Of a DNA stretch of 57,610 nt, positions 9,030-16,809 are shown one piece after another. Source of the DNA: Cereibacter johrii (GTDB lineage: Bacteria > Pseudomonadota > Alphaproteobacteria > Rhodobacterales > Rhodobacteraceae); NCBI RefSeq assembly GCF_001720585.1, contig NZ_MABH01000111.1:1-57610 (forward strand), read 5' to 3'. A program made the position numbers and the translations under genes. The notes under the pieces are model-generated. The model saw only the letters and a list, made by a program, of their open reading frames with translations. It was not told the origin of the DNA and made no database searches. The first letter of the stretch is position 1, and the number at the start of each line of letters is the position of its first letter.

Positions 9030-10367
9030 TTGTCCATGAGCCAGCTTGCGCCCGGCGTGGTGCCGGGGCGTCTGCCAGCGGATGCCTATGCGCGCAACTT
9101 CTCCGATGTGGAGCCGCCGCTCGACGGCCACGAGGCGAAGGTGGCGGCGGACCGCTGCTACTTCTGCCACGACGCGCCCTGCGTCACCGCCTGTCCGACG
9201 GCGATCGACATTCCGCTCTTCATCCGCCAGATCGCGACGGGCACGCCCGAAGCCGCCGCGCGCACCATCTTCAACCAGAACATCCTGGGCGGCATGTGCG
9301 CGCGGGTCTGCCCGACCGAGCAGCTCTGCGAGGAGGTCTGCGTGCGCGAGACGGCCGAGGGCAAGCCGGTCGAGATCGCGCGCCTGCAGCGCCATGCGAC
9401 CGACACGCTCATGTCGCGCAACGTCCATCCGTTCGAGCGCGCCGAGCCCACGGGCAAGCGGGTGGCCGTGGTGGGGGCGGGGCCTGCGGGCCTGTCGGCC
9501 GCGCACCGTCTGGCCATGCTGGGCCACGAGGTCACGATCTTCGATGCCCGGCCGAAGCCCGGCGGCCTCAACGAATACGGCATCGCGAGCTACAAGACCC
9601 CCGGCAACTTCGCGCAGGCAGAGGTCGACTGGCTTCTGATGATCGGCGGGATCACGCTGAAGACCGGGCAGGCGCTCGGGCGCGACATCACCCTCGAGGG
9701 GCTTCGGGCCGAGTTCGACGCGGTCTTCCTCGGCATGGGGCTTTCGGGGGTGAACGCCTTGCGCGCCGAGGGCGAGGATCGCGAGCATGTCCATCCGGCG
9801 GTGGACTTCATCGCAGCACTCCGTCAGGCCGAGGATCTGGCCTCGCTGCCCATCGGGCGCGACGTGGTGGTGATCGGCGGCGGCATGACGGCCATCGATG
9901 CGGGCGTGCAGGCCAAGCTCCTCGGGGCCGAGAATGTGACCATCGTCTACCGCCGCGGGCAGGAGAAGATGAGCGCCTCGCGCCACGAGCAGGACCATGC
10001 CACGGCGAGCGGCGTGCGGCTGATCTGCAATGCGGCGCCGGTGAAGGTGCATGGCAACGGCGCGGTGCGCGAGGTCGAGTTCGCCTATACCGAGGATGGC
10101 CCGGGCGGGCTCAGGCTCCTGCCCGAGACCTTCCGGCTGAAGGCCGACCAGCTCTTCAAGGCCATCGGCCAGACGCTGGGCGAGGTGCCCGAAGGGATCG
10201 CGCTGGAGGGCGGCAAGATCGCGGTCGATGCGACGGGCCGCACGAGCCTTCCCGGCGTCTGGGCGGGCGGCGACTGCGCGGCGGGCGGCGAAGACCTGAC
10301 CGTGACCGCGGTCGCGCAGGGGCGGGATGCCGCCTGCGACATCCATGCCGAGCTCTGCCCGTCATGA
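9030..10367 (+). CDS. preT: NAD(P)-dependent dihydropyrimidine dehydrogenase, FeS-flavoprotein subunit (PreT/PydA)
   Basis: Cytosolic GltD-like subunit of 445 residues that takes electrons from NAD(P)H and passes them via FAD and [4Fe-4S] clusters to the pyrimidine-reducing subunit. N-terminal cluster cysteines are C43, C46, C51, C55 and C90, C94, C100, C104. The FAD fold (VVGAGPAGLSAA) is near residue 147 and a second dinucleotide fold (VVVIGGGMTAIDAG) near 275. The start is probably the TTG at 9030: AGGGAGG at 9015-9021 lies 8 bases before it but 14 before the in-frame ATG at 9036. The partner subunit follows after a DedA gene. Confidence 0.92.
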   Translation: MSMSQLAPGVVPGRLPADAYARNFSDVEPPLDGHEAKVAADRCYFCHDAPCVTACPTAIDIPLFIRQIATGTPEAAARTIFNQNILGGMCARVCPTEQLCEEVCVRETAEGKPVEIARLQRHATDTLMSRNVHPFERAEPTGKRVAVVGAGPAGLSAAHRLAMLGHEVTIFDARPKPGGLNEYGIASYKTPGNFAQAEVDWLLMIGGITLKTGQALGRDITLEGLRAEFDAVFLGMGLSGVNALRAEGEDREHVHPAVDFIAALRQAEDLASLPIGRDVVVIGGGMTAIDAGVQAKLLGAENVTIVYRRGQEKMSASRHEQDHATASGVRLICNAAPVKVHGNGAVREVEFAYTEDGPGGLRLLPETFRLKADQLFKAIGQTLGEVPEGIALEGGKIAVDATGRTSLPGVWAGGDCAAGGEDLTVTAVAQGRDAACDIHAELCPS

Positions 10368-10430
10368 GCGCGCCTTGCACGCTTCCCTCCTTCGAGCTAG
10401 GCAGACGCCCGGTCAGTTGCGGAGAGGCGG

Positions 10431-10970
10431 ATGGACGGCATCGTGGAAACGATCGTGGACTTCATCCGCGACAACAGCGCCTGGGCGCTCTGGATCGCGA
10501 TGATCTTCGCGGCCGCCGAGACGACGGCCTTCCTGTCGATCCTCATTCCCTCGACGGCGATCCTCTTCGGCGTGGGCGCGCTGGTCTCGACCGGCGGGCT
10601 GAACTTCACGCCGATCTGGATCGGCGCGAGCATCGGCGCGATCATGGGATCGTTCTTCTCCTACTGGCTCGGCTGGCGCTTCGGAGCCCGCGCGCTCGAG
10701 ATGCGGCCCCTGCGCGACCACCGGGCGCTGGTGGCGCGCGGCACCGATGCCTTCGCGCGCTGGGGCTCGCTGGCGGTGCTGATCGGGCATTTCTTCGGCC
10801 CGCTGCGCGCCGTGGTCTTCGTAATGGCGGGTGTCTCGCGGCTTCCCTTCTGGAAGTTTGCGGCCGTCAACATCGTGGGCTGCATCGCCTGGGCCTGGGC
10901 CACGCCGAAATCCGGCGAGATCGGCGGCGACGTCCTGGGCTACCTCTGGAACCTCGTCACGGGCGGCTGA
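10431..10970 (+). CDS. DedA family membrane protein
   Basis: Inner-membrane protein of 179 residues with the DedA/SNARE-associated pattern: a re-entrant region (FAAAETTAFLSILIPSTAIL), GSFFSYWLGWRFG and the FGPLRAVVFVMAGVSR motif with the conserved arginine. DedA proteins are putative proton-coupled flippases or transporters (for example of undecaprenyl phosphate). It lies between the two dihydropyrimidine dehydrogenase subunit genes in the same orientation with gaps of 63 and 72 bases, so it is probably co-transcribed with them; a role in pyrimidine use is only inferred from position. Confidence 0.9.
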   Translation: MDGIVETIVDFIRDNSAWALWIAMIFAAAETTAFLSILIPSTAILFGVGALVSTGGLNFTPIWIGASIGAIMGSFFSYWLGWRFGARALEMRPLRDHRALVARGTDAFARWGSLAVLIGHFFGPLRAVVFVMAGVSRLPFWKFAAVNIVGCIAWAWATPKSGEIGGDVLGYLWNLVTGG

Positions 10971-11042
10971 CCCTTTCCGCCCCTTCCATGGCACCCGTTC
11001 AGGCCGCACCGCGGCCCGTTCCCCATTTCTGAGGAGCATCCC

Positions 11043-12347
11043 ATGGCAAACCTCCGTTCCGACTTTCTCGGCATCAAGTCGCCGAACCCGTTCTGGCTCG
11101 CCTCGGCGCCGCCGACCGACAAGGAATACAACGTCCGCCGCGCCTTCGAGGCCGGCTGGGGCGGCGTCGTCTGGAAGACGCTGGGCTCCGAGGGCCCGCC
11201 CGTCGTCAACGTCAACGGCCCCCGCTACGGCGCGATCTACGGCGCCGACCGCCGGCTCCTCGGGCTGAACAACATCGAGCTCATCACCGACCGGCCGCTC
11301 GAGGTGAACCTGCGCGAGATCAAGTCGGTCAAGCGCGACTATCCCGACCGCGCCCTGGTGGTCTCGCTGATGGTGCCCTGCGACGAGGAGAGCTGGAAGG
11401 CGATCCTCGCCCATGTCGAGGATACCGGCGCCGATGGCGTCGAGCTGAACTTCGGCTGCCCGCACGGCATGGCCGAGCGCGGCATGGGCTCGGCCGTGGG
11501 GCAGGTGCCCGAATATATCGAGATGGTCACGCGCTGGGTGAAGCAGCACAGCCGGATGCCCTGCATCGTGAAGCTCACGCCGAACGTGACCGACATCCGC
11601 AAGCCGGCCGAAGCGGCCAAGCGCGGCGGCGCCGATGCGGTGAGCCTCATCAACACGATCAATTCGATCACGGGCGTGGACATCGACAGCTTCGCGCCGA
11701 TGCCCACCATCGACGGCAAGGGCACCCATGGCGGCTATTGCGGTCCGGCGGTCAAGCCCATCGCGCTGAACATGGTGGCCGAAATCGCGCGCAACCCCGA
11801 GACCCACGGGCTGCCGATCTCGGGCATCGGCGGCGTCACCACCTGGCGGGATGCAGTCGAGTTCATGCTGCTCGGGGCGGGCAACGTGCAGGTCTGCACC
11901 GCGGCCATGACCTACGGCTTCCGCGTCGTGCAGGAGATGATCTCGGGCCTCTCGGACTATATGGACGCCAAGGGCTTCGCCTCGACCGCCGATCTGGTGG
12001 GCCGGGCGGTTCCGAACGTGACGGACTGGCAGTATCTGAACCTCAACTATGTCACCAAGGCGCAGATCGACCAGGAGCTCTGCATCAAGTGCGGCCGCTG
12101 CTATGCCGCCTGCGAGGACACCAGCCATCAGGCCATCGCCATGTCGAGCGACCGCACCTTCACGGTGAAGGACGAGGAATGCGTGGCCTGCAACCTCTGC
12201 GTCGATGTCTGCCCGGTGGAGGACTGCATCACGATGCGCGAGCTGCCGAAAGGGGCCATGGATCCGCGCACGGGCCGGACGGTGGGAGACTACGCCAACT
12301 GGCTGGGTCACCCGAACAACCCCTCGGTGCGCGAAGCCGCCGAGTGA
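11043..12347 (+). CDS. preA: NAD-dependent dihydropyrimidine dehydrogenase, catalytic subunit PreA
   Basis: FMN-containing subunit of 434 residues that reduces uracil or thymine to the 5,6-dihydro form. A dihydroorotate-dehydrogenase-like barrel (1-330) contains NFGCPHGMAERGMG and AKRGGADAVSLINTINS. A C-terminal ferredoxin domain has C347, C350, C353, C357 and C380, C383, C386, C390 for two [4Fe-4S] clusters. The residue aligned with the active-site Cys671 of mammalian dihydropyrimidine dehydrogenase (GLACGQ) is Val152 here (GSAVGQ). A GC hairpin that can terminate in both directions follows. Confidence 0.94.
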   Translation: MANLRSDFLGIKSPNPFWLASAPPTDKEYNVRRAFEAGWGGVVWKTLGSEGPPVVNVNGPRYGAIYGADRRLLGLNNIELITDRPLEVNLREIKSVKRDYPDRALVVSLMVPCDEESWKAILAHVEDTGADGVELNFGCPHGMAERGMGSAVGQVPEYIEMVTRWVKQHSRMPCIVKLTPNVTDIRKPAEAAKRGGADAVSLINTINSITGVDIDSFAPMPTIDGKGTHGGYCGPAVKPIALNMVAEIARNPETHGLPISGIGGVTTWRDAVEFMLLGAGNVQVCTAAMTYGFRVVQEMISGLSDYMDAKGFASTADLVGRAVPNVTDWQYLNLNYVTKAQIDQELCIKCGRCYAACEDTSHQAIAMSSDRTFTVKDEECVACNLCVDVCPVEDCITMRELPKGAMDPRTGRTVGDYANWLGHPNNPSVREAAE

Positions 12348-12352
12348 CCGGA

Positions 12353-12374
12353 GGGCTCCCCGCAAGGGGAGCCC
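12353..12374. terminator. Bidirectional terminator hairpin, preA / TetR regulator
   Basis: A perfect 9-bp stem GGGCTCCCC / GGGGAGCCC with a GCAA loop lies in the 40-base gap between convergent genes. The U-tract is poor on both strands. Confidence 0.65.
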
Positions 12375-12387
12375 GTTCCGCCCCGCC

Positions 12388-12999
12388 TCAGACGGCCAGC
12401 AGGCGGCGGAACAGGGTGTCGAGATAGAGCCCGGCCTCCGGATAGGGGTCGGGCTCGTCCGGCCCCAGCACCGTGCCCACCTGCATCTCGAAATCGGCAT
12501 AATGCTGGGTCATGGCCCAGATCGAGAAGATCAGATGCACCGGGTGGAGCCGCGCGATCCGGCCCTCCTCCATCCAGCGGGTGAGGATCCGGGCCTTCTC
12601 CGCCACCAGATCCTTGAGCTCCGTCTCGATCACCCTGCGCATCCGCGGCGCGCCCTGCAGGATCTCGTTGGCGAACAGGCGGCTTTCGCGCGGGAAGTCG
12701 CGCGACAGCTCCAGCTTGCGGCGCACATAGAGCAGGATCTCGGTCACGGGATCGCCGTCCGGGTTCATCGCCTTCAGCGGATCGAGCCAGGTCTCGAGCA
12801 GCCGCGACAGGAGCGCGAGATGAATGGCCTCCTTCGAGGGGAAGTAATAGAGCAGGTTCGGTTTCGACAGGCCCGCCACCTCGGCGATCTGGTCGAGCGT
12901 GGCGCCGCGGAAGCCCTGGGCCGAGAAGACCTCGAGCGCGGCGTCGAGGATGGTTTCGGAATTGCGCCTCTGGATGCGCGTCCGGCGCGGCGGGCTCAT
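12388..12999 (-). CDS. TetR-family regulator, RutR-like (first of two)
   Basis: Transcription factor of 203 residues: an N-terminal helix-turn-helix (about 15-60: ILDAALEVFSAQGFRGATLD, then NLLYYFPSKEAI) and a C-terminal YcdC/RutR-type ligand domain (SRLFANEILQGAP, MTQHYADFEMQ). RutR senses uracil or thymine in E. coli. The ATG at 12999 is preferred by family length, although the frame opens with a TTG at 13017; the good AAGGAG nearby drives a 10-codon upstream frame instead. A RutR-type palindrome lies at 13062-13077, suggesting autoregulation. Confidence 0.9.
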   Translation of the reverse strand: MSPPRRTRIQRRNSETILDAALEVFSAQGFRGATLDQIAEVAGLSKPNLLYYFPSKEAIHLALLSRLLETWLDPLKAMNPDGDPVTEILLYVRRKLELSRDFPRESRLFANEILQGAPRMRRVIETELKDLVAEKARILTRWMEEGRIARLHPVHLIFSIWAMTQHYADFEMQVGTVLGPDEPDPYPEAGLYLDTLFRRLLAV

Positions 13000-13028
13000 C
13001 GGCGGGGTCCGGGGCAATCTGTCGGCAT
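12996..13028 (-). CDS. Possible 10-codon upstream reading frame (leader) of the TetR gene
   Basis: An ATG at 13028-13026 follows AAGGAG (13040-13035) with a 6-base spacer, an ideal ribosome site. It encodes MPTDCPGPRR and stops at a TGA whose bases overlap the regulator's ATG (ATGA), so translation could be coupled. Whether the peptide is made is unproven. Confidence 0.4.
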   Translation of the reverse strand: MPTDCPGPRR

Positions 13029-13061
13029 GGGGCGCTCCTTCGGCCGGATGCTAGTCCGTTC

Positions 13062-13077
13062 CTGACCGGATGGTCAA
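13062..13077. promoter_or_regulatory. RutR-type operator at first TetR gene
   Basis: CTGACCGGATGGTCAA matches the RutR consensus TTGACCA-N2-TGGTCAA at 12 of 14 specified bases. It lies 34-49 bases upstream of the leader ATG (35-63 upstream of the regulator start), in promoter position for the minus-strand gene. Confidence 0.65.
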
Positions 13078-13196
13078 ACCTTTGGCGGCGGGAGGGCGCG
13101 CCGCACCGCCTGCTGTGGCCGGGACGTGACGCGAGGCGCGGTCTGCTTGGGTGTCGCGGGCAGGACACCGGCTGTGGCCGGGCGGGCCGCGGAGGC

Positions 13197-13829
13197 TCAG
13201 AGGGCGCCCACGCCGCGCAGGATGATCTCCTTGACGCTGCGGGTGGCCGCGGCCCAATCCTCGTCCGAGAGCGGGCGCCCGCCGTTCAACGTCTCGATCT
13301 GGTGGCCGAAGTCGGCATAATGCTGGGTTGTGGCCCAGAGCATGTAGAGCAGGTGATGCGGATCGACCGGCTGCATCTGCCCGTTGGCGATCCAGCGCCG
13401 GATCGCCGCCGCCCGGCCCTCGGTCCAGTCGCGCAGCGTGGTTTCCAGATAGTCCTGGATCACCGGAGCGCCGTGCATCACCTCCGAGGCCCAGACCTTC
13501 GAGCCGAACGGATGGCGGCGCGAGATTTCCATCTTGGCGTCGATATAGGCACCGATGCCCTCCACCGGGCACTGTGCCTGATCGAGCGCCTCGGCGGCCT
13601 GCAGCCAGATCTCGAAGATCTCGCCCACGACGCGACGGTAGAGCGCCTCCTTCGTCGGGAAATAATAGTGCAGATTGGCCTTGGGCAGCCCCGCCATGTC
13701 GGCGATGAGCTGCATGGTCGCCCCGCCAAAACCCGCTTCCGCAAAGACTTTTTCAGCGGCCGCGAGGATGGTGCGTTCCGTCTCGCGGCGGGGTTCCTCG
13801 CGCTTGGAAGGGCGGGCTGCGTCCGGCAT
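13197..13829 (-). CDS. TetR-family regulator, RutR-like (second of two)
   Basis: A second RutR-like repressor of 210 residues, clearly paralogous to its neighbour: HTH segment ILAAAEKVFAEAGFGGATMQ and LHYYFPTKEALY, then VWASEVMHGAPVIQDYL and ATTQHYADFGHQ matching the same positions of the first regulator. It is transcribed away from the amidase-dihydropyrimidinase-transporter genes, and two RutR-type palindromes lie in the shared spacer. It is the likelier direct regulator of that divergent operon; which pyrimidine-derived ligand each paralogue senses is unknown. Confidence 0.9.
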   Translation of the reverse strand: MPDAARPSKREEPRRETERTILAAAEKVFAEAGFGGATMQLIADMAGLPKANLHYYFPTKEALYRRVVGEIFEIWLQAAEALDQAQCPVEGIGAYIDAKMEISRRHPFGSKVWASEVMHGAPVIQDYLETTLRDWTEGRAAAIRRWIANGQMQPVDPHHLLYMLWATTQHYADFGHQIETLNGGRPLSDEDWAAATRSVKEIILRGVGAL

Positions 13830-13847
13830 GGCGTCTCGAGAAATTTA

Positions 13848-13863
13848 TTGACCGCTTGGTCAG
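13848..13863. promoter_or_regulatory. RutR-type operator, divergent TetR / amidase promoter
   Basis: TTGACCGCTTGGTCAG matches TTGACCA-N2-TGGTCAA at 12 of 14 bases. It begins 18 bases upstream of the second TetR start, where binding would block its own transcription. Confidence 0.7.
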
Positions 13864-13881
13864 GTTATGGTGCGCTTCGAT

Positions 13882-13897
13882 CTGACCGGATGGTCGC
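13882..13897. promoter_or_regulatory. Second RutR-type operator, divergent TetR / amidase promoter
   Basis: CTGACCGGATGGTCGC matches the consensus at 10 of 14 bases and repeats the core TGACCGGATGGTC of the site at 13062. Its centre is 34 bases from that of the 13848 site, so a regulator could bind both. Confidence 0.6.
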
Positions 13898-13966
13898 ACA
13901 AAGAGCAACAGAAGAGTCGGGGCGCAGGCGGAGCAACCTGCCGCGACCCCGGACAGGGAGATCGGA

Positions 13967-15226
13967 ATGGCCGGAACGGCGGCGGCAGGCGAGAACCTGC
14001 GCATCGATGGCGAACGCCTGTGGGACAGCCTGATGCAGATGGCGAAGGTGGGCCCGGGCGTCGCAGGCGGCAACAACCGTCAGACCCTGACCGATGCCGA
14101 TGCCGAGGGCCGCGCGCTGTTCGCCCGCTGGTGCGAGGAGGCGGGCTGCACCATGGCCGTGGATGCGATGGGCACCATGTTCGCCACCCGCGCGGGCGAG
14201 GATCCCGAGGCGCTGCCGGTCTATGTCGGCAGTCACCTCGACACCCAGCCCACGGGCGGGAAATATGACGGGGTGCTGGGGGTGCTGGGCGCGCTCGAGG
14301 TGGTGCGCAGCCTGAACGATCTCGGCATCCGCACGAAACATCCGATCGTCGTGACGAACTGGGCCAACGAGGAGGGCGCGCGCTTTGCCCCCGCCATGCT
14401 GGCCTCGGGCGTGTTCGCGGGCGTCCATTCGCTCGATTACGCCTATGGGCGCCGCGATCTGGAAGGCAAGAGCTACGGCGAGGAACTGACCCGCATCGGC
14501 TGGAAGGGCGAGGAGGAGGTGGGCGCGCGCCGGATGCACGCCTATTACGAGCTCCATATCGAGCAGGGACCGATCCTCGAGGCCGAGGGCAAGACCATCG
14601 GCGTGGTGACCCATTGCCAGGGCCTCTGGTGGCTCGAATTCACCCTGACGGGCAGGGAGGCCCATACCGGCTCGACGCCGATGGCGATGCGCACCAATGC
14701 GGGCCTCGCCATGGCGCGGATCTTCGAGATGGTGCAGGAGGTGGCGATGGCCGCCCAGCCCGGCGCCGTGGGCGGCGTGGGGCAGGTGACCTTCTCTCCC
14801 AATTCGCGCAACGTGCTGCCGGGGACGGTGGTCTTCACCGTCGACATCCGCTCGCCCGATCAGGCCAAGCTCGACGGGATGCGTGCGGCCATCGAGAGCC
14901 GCGCCGCGGCGATCTGCGCCGAGCTGGGCGTGGGCTGCGCGGTCGAGCCGGTGGGCCATTTCGATCCGGTGACCTTCGCGCCGGAGCTCGTGGCCAATGT
15001 GCGGGCGGCGGCGGAGCGGCTGGGGTTCAGCCACATGGACCTGATCTCGGGGGCGGGCCACGATGCCTGCTGGGCGGCGCGCGTGGCGCCCGCGACCATG
15101 GTCATGTGCCCCTGCGTGGGCGGGCTGTCGCACAACGAGGCCGAGGAGATCTCGCCCGACTGGGCCGCGGCCGGGACGGATGTGCTGTTTCACGCGGTGC
15201 TCGAGACGGCGGGCGTCGTGGCCTGA
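13967..15226 (+). CDS. Zn-dependent hydantoinase/carbamoylase-family amidase (probable beta-ureidopropionase)
   Basis: M20-like metal-dependent amidase of 419 residues. Metal-binding residues are visible: His90 (GSHLDT), Asp101 (KYDGVLG), Glu135/Glu136 (NEEGARF) and His197 (HIEQGP). In this context it should hydrolyse N-carbamoyl-beta-alanine or N-carbamoyl-beta-aminoisobutyrate to beta-amino acid, CO2 and ammonia, the last step of reductive pyrimidine breakdown. The family also contains L-carbamoylases and allantoate hydrolases, so context decides. It is the first gene of a plus-strand operon with dihydropyrimidinase and an ABC importer. Confidence 0.9.
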   Translation: MAGTAAAGENLRIDGERLWDSLMQMAKVGPGVAGGNNRQTLTDADAEGRALFARWCEEAGCTMAVDAMGTMFATRAGEDPEALPVYVGSHLDTQPTGGKYDGVLGVLGALEVVRSLNDLGIRTKHPIVVTNWANEEGARFAPAMLASGVFAGVHSLDYAYGRRDLEGKSYGEELTRIGWKGEEEVGARRMHAYYELHIEQGPILEAEGKTIGVVTHCQGLWWLEFTLTGREAHTGSTPMAMRTNAGLAMARIFEMVQEVAMAAQPGAVGGVGQVTFSPNSRNVLPGTVVFTVDIRSPDQAKLDGMRAAIESRAAAICAELGVGCAVEPVGHFDPVTFAPELVANVRAAAERLGFSHMDLISGAGHDACWAARVAPATMVMCPCVGGLSHNEAEEISPDWAAAGTDVLFHAVLETAGVVA

Positions 15227-15258
15227 GGACCGGCCGGGGGGCTGTCTGCCCCCCCGGA

Positions 15259-15287
15259 CCCCCCGAGGATATTTGCGCAGAGTGAAG
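15259..15287 (+). repeat. Short intergenic motif of the CCCCCGAGGATATTT type
   Basis: In the 131-base spacer before dihydropyrimidinase lies a C-run followed by GAGGATATTTGCGCAGAGTG. From memory, near-identical motifs recur between genes in many Rhodobacterales genomes; only one copy is visible here. Confidence 0.4.
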
Positions 15288-15357
15288 GGACGGGCGGCGG
15301 GGATGGCGCCGGTCCCGCAGGCCGGGTCCGCGGAGGCCGCGGCGGAAGGAGAGGATC

Positions 15358-16809
15358 ATGAGCACAGTCATCAGGAACGGAACGATCGTCACGGCCGATC
15401 TCACCTACAGGGCCGATGTGCGGATCGAGGGCGGGATCATCACCGAGATCGGAGCCGATCTCGCGGGCGACGAGGTGCTGGACGCGACCGGCTGCTATGT
15501 CATGCCGGGCGGGATCGATCCGCATACCCATCTCGAGATGCCCTTCATGGGCACCTATTCCTCGGACGATTTCGAGAGCGGCACCCGCGCGGCGCTGGCG
15601 GGCGGGACGACGATGGTGGTCGATTTCGCGCTGCCCGCCCCCGGACAGGGGCTGATGGATGCGCTGGCCATGTGGCACAACAAGTCGGGGCGCGCCAACT
15701 GCGACTATTCCTACCATATGGCGATCACCTGGTGGGGCGAGCAGGTCTTCGACGAGATGCAGGCGGTGGTGGAGCAGGGCATCACCTCCTTCAAGCATTT
15801 CATGGCCTACAAGGGCGCGCTGATGGTGAATGACGACGAGCTCTTCGCGAGCTTCCGTCGCTGTGCCGATCTCGGCGCGCTGGCCATGGTCCATGCCGAG
15901 AACGGCGATGTTGTGGCCGAACTGTCGGCGCGGCTGCTGGCCGAGGGGAACCGCGGGCCTGAGGCGCACGCCTATTCGCGGCCGCCGCAGGTCGAGGGCG
16001 AGGCCACCAACCGCGCGATCATGATCGCGGACATGGCGGGGGTGCCGCTCTATGTCGTCCATACCTCCTGCGAAGAGGCGCACGAGGCGATCCGGCGCGC
16101 GCGGATGCAGGGCAAGCGGGTCTGGGGCGAGCCGCTGATCCAGCATCTGACGCTGGACGAGAGCGAATATTTCCATCCCGACTGGGACCATGCCGCGCGC
16201 CGGGTGATGAGCCCGCCGTTCCGCAACAAGCAGCATCAGGACAGTCTCTGGGCCGGGCTGCAGTCGGGCTCGCTCTCGGTCGTGGCGACCGACCATTGCG
16301 CCTTCACCACCGAGCAGAAGCGCTTCGGCGTGGGCGACTTCACCAGGATCCCGAACGGCACCGGCGGGCTCGAGGACCGGATGCCGATGCTCTGGACGCA
16401 AGGGGTGAATACCGGGCGCCTCACGCCGAACGAATTCGTGGCGGTGACCTCGACCAATATTGCCAAGATCCTGAACTGCTATCCGAAGAAGGGGGCGGTT
16501 CTGGTGGGGGCGGATGCCGATCTCGTGGTCTGGGACCCGGAGAAGACCAAGGTGATCTCGGCGGGCTCGCAGCAGTCGGCGATCGATTACAACGTGTTCG
16601 AGGGCAAGGAGGTGAAGGGCCTGCCGCGCTTCACGCTCAGCCGCGGCAAGGTCGCGGTGGCGGATGGCGAGATCCGCACCGAGGAAGGCCACGGGCAGTT
16701 CGTGGCGCGCGAGCCGCGTCCGGCTGTCAACCGGGCCCTCTCGGCCTGGAAGGAGCTGACGGCGCCGCGCGCGATCGAGCGGTCCGGCATTCCGGCCACG
16801 GGGGTGTGA
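15358..16809 (+). CDS. hydA: Dihydropyrimidinase
   Basis: Cytosolic amidohydrolase of 483 residues that opens dihydrouracil or dihydrothymine to the N-carbamoyl beta-amino acid. Binuclear zinc ligands are intact: H56-x-H58 (DPHTHLEMPF), the carboxylated Lys152 (FMAYKG), HAENGD, VHTSC and ATDHCAF. Length fits D-hydantoinase/dihydropyrimidinase. The TGA overlaps the ATG of the ABC ATPase by one base (TGATG), tying enzyme and transporter expression together. Confidence 0.95.
   Translation: MSTVIRNGTIVTADLTYRADVRIEGGIITEIGADLAGDEVLDATGCYVMPGGIDPHTHLEMPFMGTYSSDDFESGTRAALAGGTTMVVDFALPAPGQGLMDALAMWHNKSGRANCDYSYHMAITWWGEQVFDEMQAVVEQGITSFKHFMAYKGALMVNDDELFASFRRCADLGALAMVHAENGDVVAELSARLLAEGNRGPEAHAYSRPPQVEGEATNRAIMIADMAGVPLYVVHTSCEEAHEAIRRARMQGKRVWGEPLIQHLTLDESEYFHPDWDHAARRVMSPPFRNKQHQDSLWAGLQSGSLSVVATDHCAFTTEQKRFGVGDFTRIPNGTGGLEDRMPMLWTQGVNTGRLTPNEFVAVTSTNIAKILNCYPKKGAVLVGADADLVVWDPEKTKVISAGSQQSAIDYNVFEGKEVKGLPRFTLSRGKVAVADGEIRTEEGHGQFVAREPRPAVNRALSAWKELTAPRAIERSGIPATGV

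Noticed and set aside
9030-11032. Long alternative plus-strand frames across the PreT gene (for example from 9296)
   Set aside because: The PreT frame carries the cysteine clusters and dinucleotide folds; the others do not.
13078-13196. Possible small gene between the two TetR genes
   Set aside because: No frame with a ribosome site; the stretch is just the 3' flank of one regulator and promoter of the other.
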